Shown here one piece after another: positions 15,522 to 24,015 of a DNA stretch of 27,615 nucleotides. The notes under the pieces are model-generated. The model was given only the letters and a program-made list of their open reading frames with translations, did not search any database and was not told where the DNA came from. Each line of letters opens with the position of its first letter. The stretch's first letter is position 1. Made by a program: the position numbers and the translations under genes. The DNA comes from Caulobacter segnis (GTDB taxonomy: Bacteria; Pseudomonadota; Alphaproteobacteria; Caulobacterales; Caulobacteraceae). The stretch lies in contig NZ_QFQZ01000065.1 of the NCBI RefSeq assembly GCF_003243465.1, positions 1 to 27,615 on the forward strand, read 5' to 3'.

Positions 15522-16648
15522 TGGCCGCCATTCAGCAGTCCAGCGTTGCGCCCGCTCGCGTCAGTCCGGGATATCGGCCTTTCGGCATCTTCCGTCTGAT
15601 GCTGGCCATCCTGGTGATGGTCCAGCACTTCGGCGTTGTGGCGTCGCCTTATGTGGGGCGCGTCCTCGCCGTCCCGGCGACGGGCAACATCGCCGTGCTG
15701 ACGTTCTTCGTACTGTCGGGCTTTATCATCACGGAGTCTGCGGAGCGTTTCTATCCGGGCCGTCCTGGCGCCTTCGTGACCAACCGCGCCATCCGCATAC
15801 TGCCGCCCTATCTGTGCGCGGTGCTGCTCTCGATCGGGGCGCACTTCCTGCTTTATCGCACGGGCCAGCTGGCCCTCTGGCCGCCGCTCGCTGACCTTCC
15901 GCACAACCTGTTCTTCACGCCCGGGAGCCTGTTCTCGAACGTGATCTATCCGCTGCCCGTCGTGTCGAACATCGTCGGAGAGCCGGACTACAGATTCATC
16001 CCCTATGCGTGGGCCGTGCGGGTTGAGCTGCTGTTCTATTGCGTCATCGCCGCGGCGCTCGCGGCGACGCCTTTCTTCAAGAGCTTCGCCAAGATCCTGG
16101 GCGGCCTGTCGATCGTCATGCTGCTGATTTACTTCCTTTGGCGCATGGGATTGGCGCCGTCGATGACGCGGATGGTCGTTTACTTCGGTCTCGGCGTCTC
16201 GATGTACTTCGCCGTCAAAGGCTCGGCGAAGGCGACGATCATCGCCCTCATCTTCGGCGGGCTCGCGCTGTTCGACTACTACGACTACGACGCCGCTCAG
16301 AGGACGGAATTCTTCACCAGCAACCCCAGCCATCACAGGCTCGCTATAGTAGAGTATATGCTGCTGGTATCGTGCATGGGGGCGATCCCCTTGCTTGCGA
16401 AGTGCCGTCCTGGCTCCCGTCTGCAGAAGATTGACGCAAAGCTGGGCGGTCTTTCCTACAGCCTTTACCTGAATCAGTATGTCGCGATCGTGATCGTGAA
16501 CTCTGTATTCATAAACAAGGGGTACTGGACCTTGTTTCTGGCCGTTATTCTGGCGTTTGTGCTAGCTTACGTAATGAACGTGATCGTAGAGAAGAACACC
16601 GAGCCACTCCGCACGGCTATACGCGGCTTCAAGCTGGAAGCGGCGTGA
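15521..16648 (+). CDS. Acyltransferase-3 family membrane protein (EPS O-acyltransferase), first copy
   Basis: Polytopic inner-membrane protein of 375 residues in the acyltransferase-3 (AT3, OafA/ExoZ-like) family, which moves acyl groups such as acetyl across or onto glycans. The diagnostic N-terminal blocks are present: FRLMLAILVMVQHFGV with the conserved His, then FFVLSGFIITESAERFY, followed by an Arg-containing NRAIRILPPYL. Start ATG 15521 overlaps the upstream stop (TGATG). An in-frame region further upstream is only the antisense-like continuation of copy 2 and was not used. It probably O-acylates the EPS made by this cluster. Confidence 0.9.
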   Translation: MAAIQQSSVAPARVSPGYRPFGIFRLMLAILVMVQHFGVVASPYVGRVLAVPATGNIAVLTFFVLSGFIITESAERFYPGRPGAFVTNRAIRILPPYLCAVLLSIGAHFLLYRTGQLALWPPLADLPHNLFFTPGSLFSNVIYPLPVVSNIVGEPDYRFIPYAWAVRVELLFYCVIAAALAATPFFKSFAKILGGLSIVMLLIYFLWRMGLAPSMTRMVVYFGLGVSMYFAVKGSAKATIIALIFGGLALFDYYDYDAAQRTEFFTSNPSHHRLAIVEYMLLVSCMGAIPLLAKCRPGSRLQKIDAKLGGLSYSLYLNQYVAIVIVNSVFINKGYWTLFLAVILAFVLAYVMNVIVEKNTEPLRTAIRGFKLEAA

Positions 16649-16690
16649 CATAAAGCGCCTCGCGCGCGAATGGAGTGGGTTTGTAAAGCC

Positions 16691-16717
16691 GCGACTGCCA
16701 AAAGGGGGCGCAGTCGC
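16691..16717 (+). promoter_or_regulatory. Perfect 8-bp hairpin next to a ribosome-binding site
   Basis: GCGACTGC (16691-16698) and GCAGTCGC (16710-16717) form a perfect stem with an 11-base loop (CAAAAGGGGGC). It ends one base before the AAGGAG Shine-Dalgarno of the acyltransferase gene at 16729. It lies in the 80-bp gap between two acyltransferase genes and could modulate translation or act as an mRNA-stability or processing element. No U-tract follows. Confidence 0.35.
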
Positions 16718-16728
16718 AAGGAGCGAGT

Positions 16729-17892
16729 GTGGACAGCGCGAATTTTACAGGGGCCCGTCCCGGAGGGGCGGAGCGTTCCACCGGCGAGACGCGTAACGAC
16801 TCTCATGGCCGTATCGCTGGCCTTGATGGGCTGCGTGCGGTCGCCGTCCTTCTTGTCGTGCTGTCGCACTATGGCTTCAACCGCGAGGTGCCTGGCGCGC
16901 TCGGGGTGACGATCTTCTTCTTTCTCAGCGGCTATCTGATCACCACGCTCCTGCTTCGTGAAACGGCTCGCACGGGTACCGTAAAGAAGCGCGACTTCTA
17001 CATCCGGCGGTTCCTGAGGCTCTCTCCTGAACTGGCCTTCCTGCTTCTGTTTTCTGGGTTGGGCGGCGCCCTCTACGTCGGCCTCCCCCGTGTGATGGAC
17101 TTTGTGGCGGCGGCGTTCTACTTCACGAACTACTATCACGTGGCGCACATCTACGGTCAGGTTGAGGGGCTGCGCTGGCCGCACCTTTGGTCCCTCGCCG
17201 TCGAAGAGCACTACTACATCCTTTATCCTCTGGTTTTCTCGCTGTTCTGGCGGACGCCCAAGCGCTTCACGGTTTTCCTGATCGGCGTTTGCGTGGCGGC
17301 GCTGGCTTGGCGCTGCGTCGCGATCAAAATTGGCCTGCCGGGCGGCTATACCTATGTGGCTTCGGAGGCGCGCATCGATTCCATCGCCTACGGTTGCCTT
17401 CTCGCGCTGCTCTCGCGTCGCGAAGCGTGGCGGGATTTCTGGGCCAAGCACTGGATCGCGGCCCAGGTCATCGGGGTGGCCCTGCTGGTGTCGTCCCTTC
17501 TGATCCGGGATCCTTTCTTCCGCGACACCTTCCGTTATTCGATGCAGGGCTTGGGGCTGGCCTTCGCCTTTGCAGGCCTTCTCCAGGTGCGCCCGGGCAA
17601 CGTCGGTCTCAAGCTGCTGGAAGTCGCGCCGCTGGTTTGGATGGGCCAGATGTCGTACGGCGCCTACCTATGGCACCTGGAGTTCGCGCACCTGAGCGAG
17701 CGGTTCCTGCCAGGGGTCTTCCACGAGGAGGGGCCGTTGGCGATGCGCGCACTCTACGCCCTGCTCGCCACGTCGTTCGCCTTCGGCGCCGGCTATGTGT
17801 CCTATCGCCTCGTCGGTGAACCGATGTTGGCCCTGAGGAAGCGTTTCGGGGCGCACGTCGAGCCCGCCCCGAAACACGCGGCTAAAGGATAA
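16729..17892 (+). CDS. Acyltransferase-3 family membrane protein (OafA/YrhL-like), second copy
   Basis: Polytopic membrane protein of 387 residues in the AT3 family. A hydrophilic leader of about 28 residues precedes GLDGLRAVAVLLVVLSHYGF, which holds the conserved Arg and His. FFFLSGYLITTLLLRE and RRFLRLSPEL follow. LWSLAVEEHYYILYP (about 153-170) is the typical OafA-type catalytic-loop signature. The start is GTG 16729, supported by AAGGAG five bases upstream. It ends the plus-strand EPS series and overlaps the convergent RTX gene by 11 bp. Only moderately similar to the other two AT3 proteins in the window, it may modify a different position or sugar. Confidence 0.9.
   Translation: MDSANFTGARPGGAERSTGETRNDSHGRIAGLDGLRAVAVLLVVLSHYGFNREVPGALGVTIFFFLSGYLITTLLLRETARTGTVKKRDFYIRRFLRLSPELAFLLLFSGLGGALYVGLPRVMDFVAAAFYFTNYYHVAHIYGQVEGLRWPHLWSLAVEEHYYILYPLVFSLFWRTPKRFTVFLIGVCVAALAWRCVAIKIGLPGGYTYVASEARIDSIAYGCLLALLSRREAWRDFWAKHWIAAQVIGVALLVSSLLIRDPFFRDTFRYSMQGLGLAFAFAGLLQVRPGNVGLKLLEVAPLVWMGQMSYGAYLWHLEFAHLSERFLPGVFHEEGPLAMRALYALLATSFAFGAGYVSYRLVGEPMLALRKRFGAHVEPAPKHAAKG
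17843..17875. terminator. Perfect 11-bp hairpin at the convergent gene ends
   Basis: GTTTCGGGGCG (17843-17853) and CGCCCCGAAAC (17865-17875) pair perfectly around an 11-base loop. The hairpin lies inside the last codons of the plus-strand acyltransferase and just beyond the stop of the minus-strand RTX gene, so it could serve both. There is no T-run on either side, so rho-independent termination is not certain. Confidence 0.45.
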
Positions 17893-20800
17893 AGTCCGAG
17901 CCCACCAACGATGAGGTGACGACCTGGAACTGGAAGTCGGCCTTGCCGTCGCCGTCCACGTCACCCGCGACCAGATAGACCCCGCCGCCCGAGCTGCCGA
18001 TCCGCAGTTCGCCAGCGACGTTGGAGAACGCCGCGCGATCGCGCCAGATAAAGGCTTGGTCGCCGGCGATCGCCGTGTTCGCGTCGATCAGGGAAAGGTC
18101 GATGCGGTCGCCGGCGGAAGACGTGAAGTCGCCGATGCGATCCATGGCCGTCGCCGGACCAAAATCGGACAAGGCCACGAACTTGAAGATGTCGGCGCCG
18201 GCGCCGCCGTACAAGTCGTCGCCGTCAGCGCCGCCGATCAGGATATCGGCGCCGTTCCCGCCCGAAAGGTAGTCGCGTCCCGCCCCGCCATCGAGGGTGT
18301 CGTCGCCGCCGGCGCCTCTCAAGGTGTCCGCGCCATCCCCGCCTTGAAGCAGGTTTGCGCCTTCCGACCCGTTGATCACGTTGTCGAGCTGGTTGCCGAA
18401 ACCGTCGATATTCGCCGATCCCAGCAGGATCAGGTTCTCGACATTGGCGCCAAGTGTGAAGGAGGCGGTCGCGTTGACGGTGTCGACGCCCTCGTTCGCA
18501 TACTCGATGACCTGGTCGCGACTGTCGTCGATCGAATAGGTGTCGTCACCCGCGCCGCCGTAGGCGACATCGACGCCGACGCCGCCGTTCAGAAGGTCGT
18601 TGCCGCCGCCGCCGTACAGGACGTCGTCGCCACCCCGGCCGATCAACTGATTGGCGAACTCATTGCCGGTTATGACGTTGGCGTCGTCATTGCCGGTTCC
18701 GTTCAGCGCGGCGCTTCCGGTCAGGGTCAGGTTTTCGAGGTTCGCCTTCAGTTCGTAGGAGATGAAGCTGATGACCGTGTCGACGCCTTCGCCGGCAAGC
18801 TCGACAATGGTGTCGCCGCTCTGGTCCACCACATATCGGTCAGCCCCGGCGCCGCCCTTCATGACGTCGGCGCCCGCGCCGCCATCGAGGTAGTCGTCGC
18901 CGGCGCCGCCAAGCAGTTGGTCCACGCCGCCGCCGCCATACAGCTTGTCGTCGCCCGCGTTGCCGCTCAGCGTGTTGGCCGCGTCGTTTCCCGTGATCAC
19001 GTTCGAGAGCTCGTTGCCGTCGCCATTGATGGCGGACGCGCCGATCAGGGTGAGATTCTCGAGATTGGCGCCGAGCCCATAGCTCACGCTGGCCATGACG
19101 GTGTCTAAGCCTTCACCGGCGTTCTCGACCAGGCTGTCGGAGGTGTCTGCGTAGTAGGTGTCGTCGCCGAGCCCGCCGATCAAGACATCGGCGCCGGCGC
19201 CGCCGTCGAGCACATCGTCGCCATCCATCCCGAGCAGCCGGTCAGCGCCATCGCCACCCTTCAGGGTGTTGGCCGCGGAATTGCCCGTCAGGATATTGGC
19301 CAGCTCGTTACCTTCGCCGTTGATCGCCGAAGACCCCAAAAGCTCAAGGTTCTCGACGTTCGCCGCAAGCACCAGCGAAACCGACGTACGGACGGTGTCC
19401 ACGCCTTCGCCAGCCAGCTCGGTGATCGTGTCGTTGACGCTGTCGACATAATAGATGTCGTTGTCGACGCCGCCGACCATCACGTCGTCGCCGGATCCGC
19501 CATCGAGGATATCGGCGCCGACGCCGCCCACCAGACGATCGTTTCCGCCCATGCCGAAGAGCTGGTCGGCACCGTCAGCGCCGGAAAGCACATTGGCCGC
19601 GTTGTTGCCCGTGAGCGTATTGTCCAGCGCGTTGCCAGTCCCGTCGATCGCCGCGGTTCCATTCAGCAGCAGGTTCTCGACGTTGGCGGCCAGCGTCAGG
19701 CTCAGCGACGCCCAGACCGTGTCATTCCCCTCGCCCGAGAGCTCGGTGACGATATCCTGAGCGCTGTCGACGACATAGATGTCGTCGCCCTTGCCGCCGA
19801 CCAGAGTGTCGGCTCCCAGCCCGCCGTCGAGCGTATCGTCGCCATCGAGCCCGTTGAGGGTGTCGTCGCCGTCGCCGCCGCGCAGGATGTTGGCCGCGGA
19901 ATTGCCGGTCAGTATGTTGGCGAGGCTGTTGCCCTCGCCGTTGATCGCCGATGAGCCGAGAAGCTCCAGCCTCTCAATGTTGGCCGACAGCACGAAGGAC
20001 GCTGTGGCGCGAACAATGTCGAGGCCTTCGCCCGCCAGCTCGGTGATCGTGTCGTTGGCGCTGTCGACATAGTAGATGTCGTCGCCGGCGCCGCCGACCA
20101 TGACGTCGTCGCCCGATCCGCCGTCGAGGATATCGGCGCCGAGGCCGCCCACCAGACGATCGTTTCCGCCCATGCCAAAGAGCTGGTCCGCGCCGTCGGC
20201 GCCGGAAAGGACATTGGTGGCGTCGTTGCCCGTCAGGGTGTTCGCCAGATCGTTGCCGGTCCCGTCGATCGCGTCGGCGCCCGTCAGCAACAGGTTCTCG
20301 ACATTGGCCTTCAGGGTCGCCGTGACCGACGCCCAGACCGTGTCGATCCCTTCGCCAGCCTGTTCCGAGACGACATCCTGGGCGCTGTCCACCACGTAGA
20401 TGTCGTTGCCCTTGCCGCCGACCATGATGTCGGCGCCGGCGCCGCCATCCAGCGTGTCGTCGCCATCGTACCCGTTGAGGCTGTCGTTGCCGTCGCCGCC
20501 ACTCAGGACGTTGGCCGCCGCGTTGCCGTTGATGACGTTCGCGAGTGAATTGCCCGAGCCGTTGATCGCCAGCGCGCCCGTCAGGGTGAGGTTTTCGACG
20601 TTGTCGGCCAGGCTATAGGTCACCGAGGCGCGGACGAGATCCGTTCCCTCGCCCGCCAGCTCGACAATGGTGTCGTTGATGCTGTCGACGAAATAGCCGT
20701 CGTCCCCCTTGCCCCCGACCATCAGGTCGTCGCCAAGACCGCCATCCAGCGTGTCGGCGCCGTCCATGCCGTAGAGCTTGTCGTCACCGGCGCCGCCGCT

Positions 20801-23800
20801 GAGGCCGTTGGCCGCGCTGTTGCCGGTAATGGTGTTGGCCAGGTCGTTCCCGCCACCATTGATCGCCGACGTGCCCGTCAGCAGCAGGTTCTCGACATTC
20901 GCGGCCAGGGTATGGGACAGGGACGACTGCACGAGGTCGACGCCTTCGCCCGCCAGTTCGACCACCAGGTCGCCGGCGCTGTCGATCACATAGGTGTCGT
21001 CGCCGCGCCCGCCGGTGAGGACGTCGTCGCCCGCGCCGCCGTCGAGCGTGTCCGCGCCGTCCATGCCGTAGAGCTTATCTGCGCCCGCGCCGCCCTTTAG
21101 GATGTTGGCGGCGGCATTGCCAGTGATGGTGTTGGCCAGCTCATTGCCTTCGCCGGTCAGCGCGGCGGCGCCGGTCAGTAGAAGGTTCTCGATGTTTGCG
21201 CCCAGGACGAACGAAACCGACGCCTGGACCGTATCGACGCCTTCGCTGGCGTTTTCCTTGACCAGGTCGCCCGCGTCGTCGACGACATAGGTGTCGTCGC
21301 CCGCTCCGCCCGCCATGGAGTCGGCGCCGGCGCCCCCGTCCAGGGTGTCGTTCCCCGTTCCGCCCTCAAGCGTGTCGGCGCCATCCAGGCCGTACAGCTT
21401 GTCGTCGCCCGCACCACCCTTGAGGACATTGGCGGCGCCGTTGCCGGTGATGATGTTCACGAGATCATTGCCTTCGCCATTGATGGCGGCGGCGCCGGTC
21501 AGCACGAGGTTCTCGACGTTCGCGCTGAGGGTGAACGAGGCCGAAGCCTGGACGGTGTCGAGGCCTTCGCCGGCGGACTCTCGAACCACGTCCGCCGTGT
21601 TGTCGACGATGTAGATGTCGTCGCCGACGCCGCCGGTCATCACATCCGCGCCAGCCCCGCCGTCGAGCGTGTCGTTGCCCGCCCCGCCATCCAGCGTATC
21701 CGCGCCTTCCATCCCGTAGAGGATGTCGTCGCCGCCAGCGCCGGAGAGCGCGTTGTTCGCGCCGTTGCCCGTGATGACGTTGTTCAGCCCATTGCCCGTG
21801 CCGGCGATGGCGGAGGCGCCAGCCAGCGTCAGATTTTCGACATTGGCGCTCAGGGTGAAGGACGCTGTTGCAATGACCAGATCGACGCCCTCGTCTGCGA
21901 CCTCGTTGACCTGGTCGGTCGTGCTGTCGACATAGAAGGTGTCGTTGCCGGCGTTGCCGAACATGAAGTCGTCGCCGCCACCGCCATCGATGACGTCGTT
22001 ACCGGCGCCGCCATACAGGATATCCCGGCCCAGTCCGCCGAAGATCTGGTCGTCGCCGCCCATGCCGTTGATGTCGTTCTGCAGCGCGTCGCCGGTGATG
22101 ACGTCGTTGAAGGCCGACCCGTAGACGCCCTCGATATTCGTCAAGGTGTCGCCTTCGGCTTCGCCCCCCCGGCCGACGCCCAGCTGCAGGTTGACGTTCA
22201 CCGCGGCCGTCGATTGCTGGTAAAGCGCGAAGTCTTTGCCGGCGCCGCCGTCCAGCACGTCCGCCCCGGCGCCGCCGTCCAGGAAATCGTCGCCCGCGCC
22301 ACCGCTCAGCTTGTCCGCGCCGCCCTTGCCATACAGCCTGTCTGACCCGACATCGCCAGCCAGGTCATCGGCGCTTTCCCCACCCTGAAGGAGGAGATTG
22401 TTGACGATCTTGAGGTCGAAGTCATCGCTGACCGTCGCGCCGGCCGCGTTCGTGGCGGTCACGCGGATGGTGTAGACGCCAGCCGTCTTGTCCGCCGCGG
22501 TCGCGGTGAATTGGCCCGTGGTGCTGTCGAACGACAGCCACGAGGGCAGCGCGTCGCCGTTGGCCATCTTGGCGGAATAGGTCAGGCCCGCGACCTTACC
22601 TTGGCCGAACACTTCCGCCGCGGTGGAGGAAATGGCGTCGTCAACGCCGATCGTTTCGATATAGACCCCAGCCCGGGCGAGATTGCCCGCGGCGTTGGGG
22701 TGGATCTTGTCCAGCATCAAGCCGGCGGCCGACGCCTGCACATAGGTGCCAAGCGTCGCCATGTCGTTGACATAGATGCCCCCCCGTGCGGCGGCTTCCT
22801 GCTGCAACACGGTCCGGTACATGGCCAGATAGTCCTGGCCGCTGCTTCCGATGTCGTTGGATCCGACCAGGATGATCTTGGTGTTCGGAGAGACGGCGGC
22901 CAGATCGTCCAGCACGGCGCGCACCAGCGTGCGGTACTGCGCTTCGGTGAGGAGCCCGCGGTCGTTCATCCCCGCGTTGAAGACATAGACCTCCGGCGAA
23001 AGCGCCGCGAACCAGGCCTTGCGGAAGTTGGAGTCCAGCAGCGACCAGTTGGTCAGGCTCGAACCGCCAACGCCGATGTTCGAAAATGTCGCGCCGCCGT
23101 GGTCGAGCCGGAAGTCCGCCCCGAACAGCGTAACGTGGCCTGTTATGCCATCGAATACGAGGCTGGCGTCGGATTGTCCGCGGTCCGAGCGCACGCTGAT
23201 GCTCTTCAGCATCAGCGGACCATCCGTGTTGACGACGACACTGGCGCCGTCGCCCGCGCCATGGACGGTCAGCGTGCCGCCGCCGGGTTGCTGCAGATAG
23301 TAGACCGTGGCCGTATCCCAGGCCCTGCCCACCTTCCAGCCAAAGGAGTCGCGGCCGTCCGCGTTGCTGATGTCGACGCCCCGGCCGTTGATCGAGTATT
23401 TTACCAGCCCAGGCGAAGAGGACGGGCCGGACAGGAACCGAACATTGCCGGACGTGTAGGTGGCGGCCGCGACATTGTTGAAGATCTGCAGGCCCGGGCC
23501 CCCATCGCCGTAGGCCGTGCGCAGGCGATCCATCAAGGAGTCGGCGTAGCTGCTGCCGGAAACGCCTTCGGTCAGGCTGTCGATGGCGCCCAGCAGATCC
23601 AGGCTGTATCGGGGCGTGGTCGCGGTCGCGGCGCTGAAGGTGTCGGCCTCCAGGCCGAACGTGAAGGCCGCCTTGTTGACGAAGCTGCGGTCGTGGATCG
23701 GGTCGGTGAGGGAAACGGCGCCTTGCACATAGACCGTGAGGACGGCCGGGGCGCTGCTGACGCCGCCGTTCACCCGAGTGACAAGCACGTCATAGACGCC

Positions 23801-24013
23801 GGCGACGCCGTTCGAGACGCTGAGCGCGCCCGTGTTGGGGTCAAGCGACATCCAGGACGGCAGTCCGGCGCCCGATGCTAGCTTGGCCTGATAAACGCCC
23901 GTATCGGTGGAGGTCGCGAAGGCGGAGGCGGCCGTCGTATTGGTCTGGGTCGACGCCTGTCCGGCGAGCACGACCCAGTCTGCAGGGTCGCCAATCACGA
24001 GCCACGCGCCCAT
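17882..24013 (-). CDS. Giant RTX protein with SGNH hydrolase domain (putative secreted EPS esterase)
   Basis: Predicted type I-secreted protein of 2043 residues without a signal peptide. Domains: an Ig-like putative-Ig/cadherin domain (about 10-100, LPSWMSLDPNTG); an SGNH hydrolase (about 135-455); a second Ig-like domain (about 460-540, LPSWLSFDSTTG); a long Asp/Gly-rich calcium-binding RTX array (about 545-1945); and a serralysin-type C-terminal domain ending DFIL. The SGNH blocks are IDSLTEG with Ser146 (Ile replaces the usual Gly of GDS), GVGGSS, GMND (348-351) and DKIHPN with Asp435/His438, so the catalytic triad is intact. Such domains often remove O-acyl groups from polysaccharides. 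ATG 24013 has AGAGGGGAATAGAG upstream and lies two bases after the acyltransferase stop. The 3' end overlaps the convergent acyltransferase gene by 11 bp. Confidence 0.9.
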   Translation of the reverse strand: MGAWLVIGDPADWVVLAGQASTQTNTTAASAFATSTDTGVYQAKLASGAGLPSWMSLDPNTGALSVSNGVAGVYDVLVTRVNGGVSSAPAVLTVYVQGAVSLTDPIHDRSFVNKAAFTFGLEADTFSAATATTPRYSLDLLGAIDSLTEGVSGSSYADSLMDRLRTAYGDGGPGLQIFNNVAAATYTSGNVRFLSGPSSSPGLVKYSINGRGVDISNADGRDSFGWKVGRAWDTATVYYLQQPGGGTLTVHGAGDGASVVVNTDGPLMLKSISVRSDRGQSDASLVFDGITGHVTLFGADFRLDHGGATFSNIGVGGSSLTNWSLLDSNFRKAWFAALSPEVYVFNAGMNDRGLLTEAQYRTLVRAVLDDLAAVSPNTKIILVGSNDIGSSGQDYLAMYRTVLQQEAAARGGIYVNDMATLGTYVQASAAGLMLDKIHPNAAGNLARAGVYIETIGVDDAISSTAAEVFGQGKVAGLTYSAKMANGDALPSWLSFDSTTGQFTATAADKTAGVYTIRVTATNAAGATVSDDFDLKIVNNLLLQGGESADDLAGDVGSDRLYGKGGADKLSGGAGDDFLDGGAGADVLDGGAGKDFALYQQSTAAVNVNLQLGVGRGGEAEGDTLTNIEGVYGSAFNDVITGDALQNDINGMGGDDQIFGGLGRDILYGGAGNDVIDGGGGDDFMFGNAGNDTFYVDSTTDQVNEVADEGVDLVIATASFTLSANVENLTLAGASAIAGTGNGLNNVITGNGANNALSGAGGDDILYGMEGADTLDGGAGNDTLDGGAGADVMTGGVGDDIYIVDNTADVVRESAGEGLDTVQASASFTLSANVENLVLTGAAAINGEGNDLVNIITGNGAANVLKGGAGDDKLYGLDGADTLEGGTGNDTLDGGAGADSMAGGAGDDTYVVDDAGDLVKENASEGVDTVQASVSFVLGANIENLLLTGAAALTGEGNELANTITGNAAANILKGGAGADKLYGMDGADTLDGGAGDDVLTGGRGDDTYVIDSAGDLVVELAGEGVDLVQSSLSHTLAANVENLLLTGTSAINGGGNDLANTITGNSAANGLSGGAGDDKLYGMDGADTLDGGLGDDLMVGGKGDDGYFVDSINDTIVELAGEGTDLVRASVTYSLADNVENLTLTGALAINGSGNSLANVINGNAAANVLSGGDGNDSLNGYDGDDTLDGGAGADIMVGGKGNDIYVVDSAQDVVSEQAGEGIDTVWASVTATLKANVENLLLTGADAIDGTGNDLANTLTGNDATNVLSGADGADQLFGMGGNDRLVGGLGADILDGGSGDDVMVGGAGDDIYYVDSANDTITELAGEGLDIVRATASFVLSANIERLELLGSSAINGEGNSLANILTGNSAANILRGGDGDDTLNGLDGDDTLDGGLGADTLVGGKGDDIYVVDSAQDIVTELSGEGNDTVWASLSLTLAANVENLLLNGTAAIDGTGNALDNTLTGNNAANVLSGADGADQLFGMGGNDRLVGGVGADILDGGSGDDVMVGGVDNDIYYVDSVNDTITELAGEGVDTVRTSVSLVLAANVENLELLGSSAINGEGNELANILTGNSAANTLKGGDGADRLLGMDGDDVLDGGAGADVLIGGLGDDTYYADTSDSLVENAGEGLDTVMASVSYGLGANLENLTLIGASAINGDGNELSNVITGNDAANTLSGNAGDDKLYGGGGVDQLLGGAGDDYLDGGAGADVMKGGAGADRYVVDQSGDTIVELAGEGVDTVISFISYELKANLENLTLTGSAALNGTGNDDANVITGNEFANQLIGRGGDDVLYGGGGNDLLNGGVGVDVAYGGAGDDTYSIDDSRDQVIEYANEGVDTVNATASFTLGANVENLILLGSANIDGFGNQLDNVINGSEGANLLQGGDGADTLRGAGGDDTLDGGAGRDYLSGGNGADILIGGADGDDLYGGAGADIFKFVALSDFGPATAMDRIGDFTSSAGDRIDLSLIDANTAIAGDQAFIWRDRAAFSNVAGELRIGSSGGGVYLVAGDVDGDGKADFQFQVVTSSLVGSDFIL
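18184..22381 (-). repeat. RTX array with 12 VENL-type spacer modules
   Basis: This is the DNA for the calcium-binding array of the giant RTX protein. GGxGxDxLx-type nonapeptide blocks alternate with a recurring spacer containing ANVENLxLxG-xAINGxGN-LAN-ITGN-AAN. I count 12 copies of the VENL spacer; unit length is roughly 100-115 residues. Nucleotide similarity between units is high, which makes the region prone to recombination and assembly error. Confidence 0.85.
19270..20511 (-). repeat. 621-bp tandem duplication inside the RTX array
   Basis: Two adjacent copies of a 621-bp (207-codon, two-module) unit, about 19270-19890 and 19891-20511. The period was checked at three points: ttggccgcgg at 19269 and 19890, ggtgatcgtg at 19421 and 20042, and ccagacgatc at 19531 and 20152. 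Both protein copies contain GADQLFGMGGNDRLVGG and GADILDGGSGDDVMVGG. The edges are approximate. Confidence 0.8.
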
Positions 24014-24015
24014 CT

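Noticed and set aside
18184..22381. Regularly repeated DNA that might be taken for a CRISPR or minisatellite array
   Set aside because: The repeats are in codon register, encode RTX nonapeptides and VENL spacers, and have no unique spacers of uniform length.
22511..23881. 456-codon plus-strand frame antisense to the SGNH part of the giant RTX gene
   Set aside because: The opposite strand encodes intact SGNH catalytic blocks; this frame is an antisense by-product of GC-rich codons.
17882..24013. LapA-type surface adhesin
   Set aside because: No N-terminal retention module or LapG cleavage context is visible; an SGNH catalytic domain is present instead.
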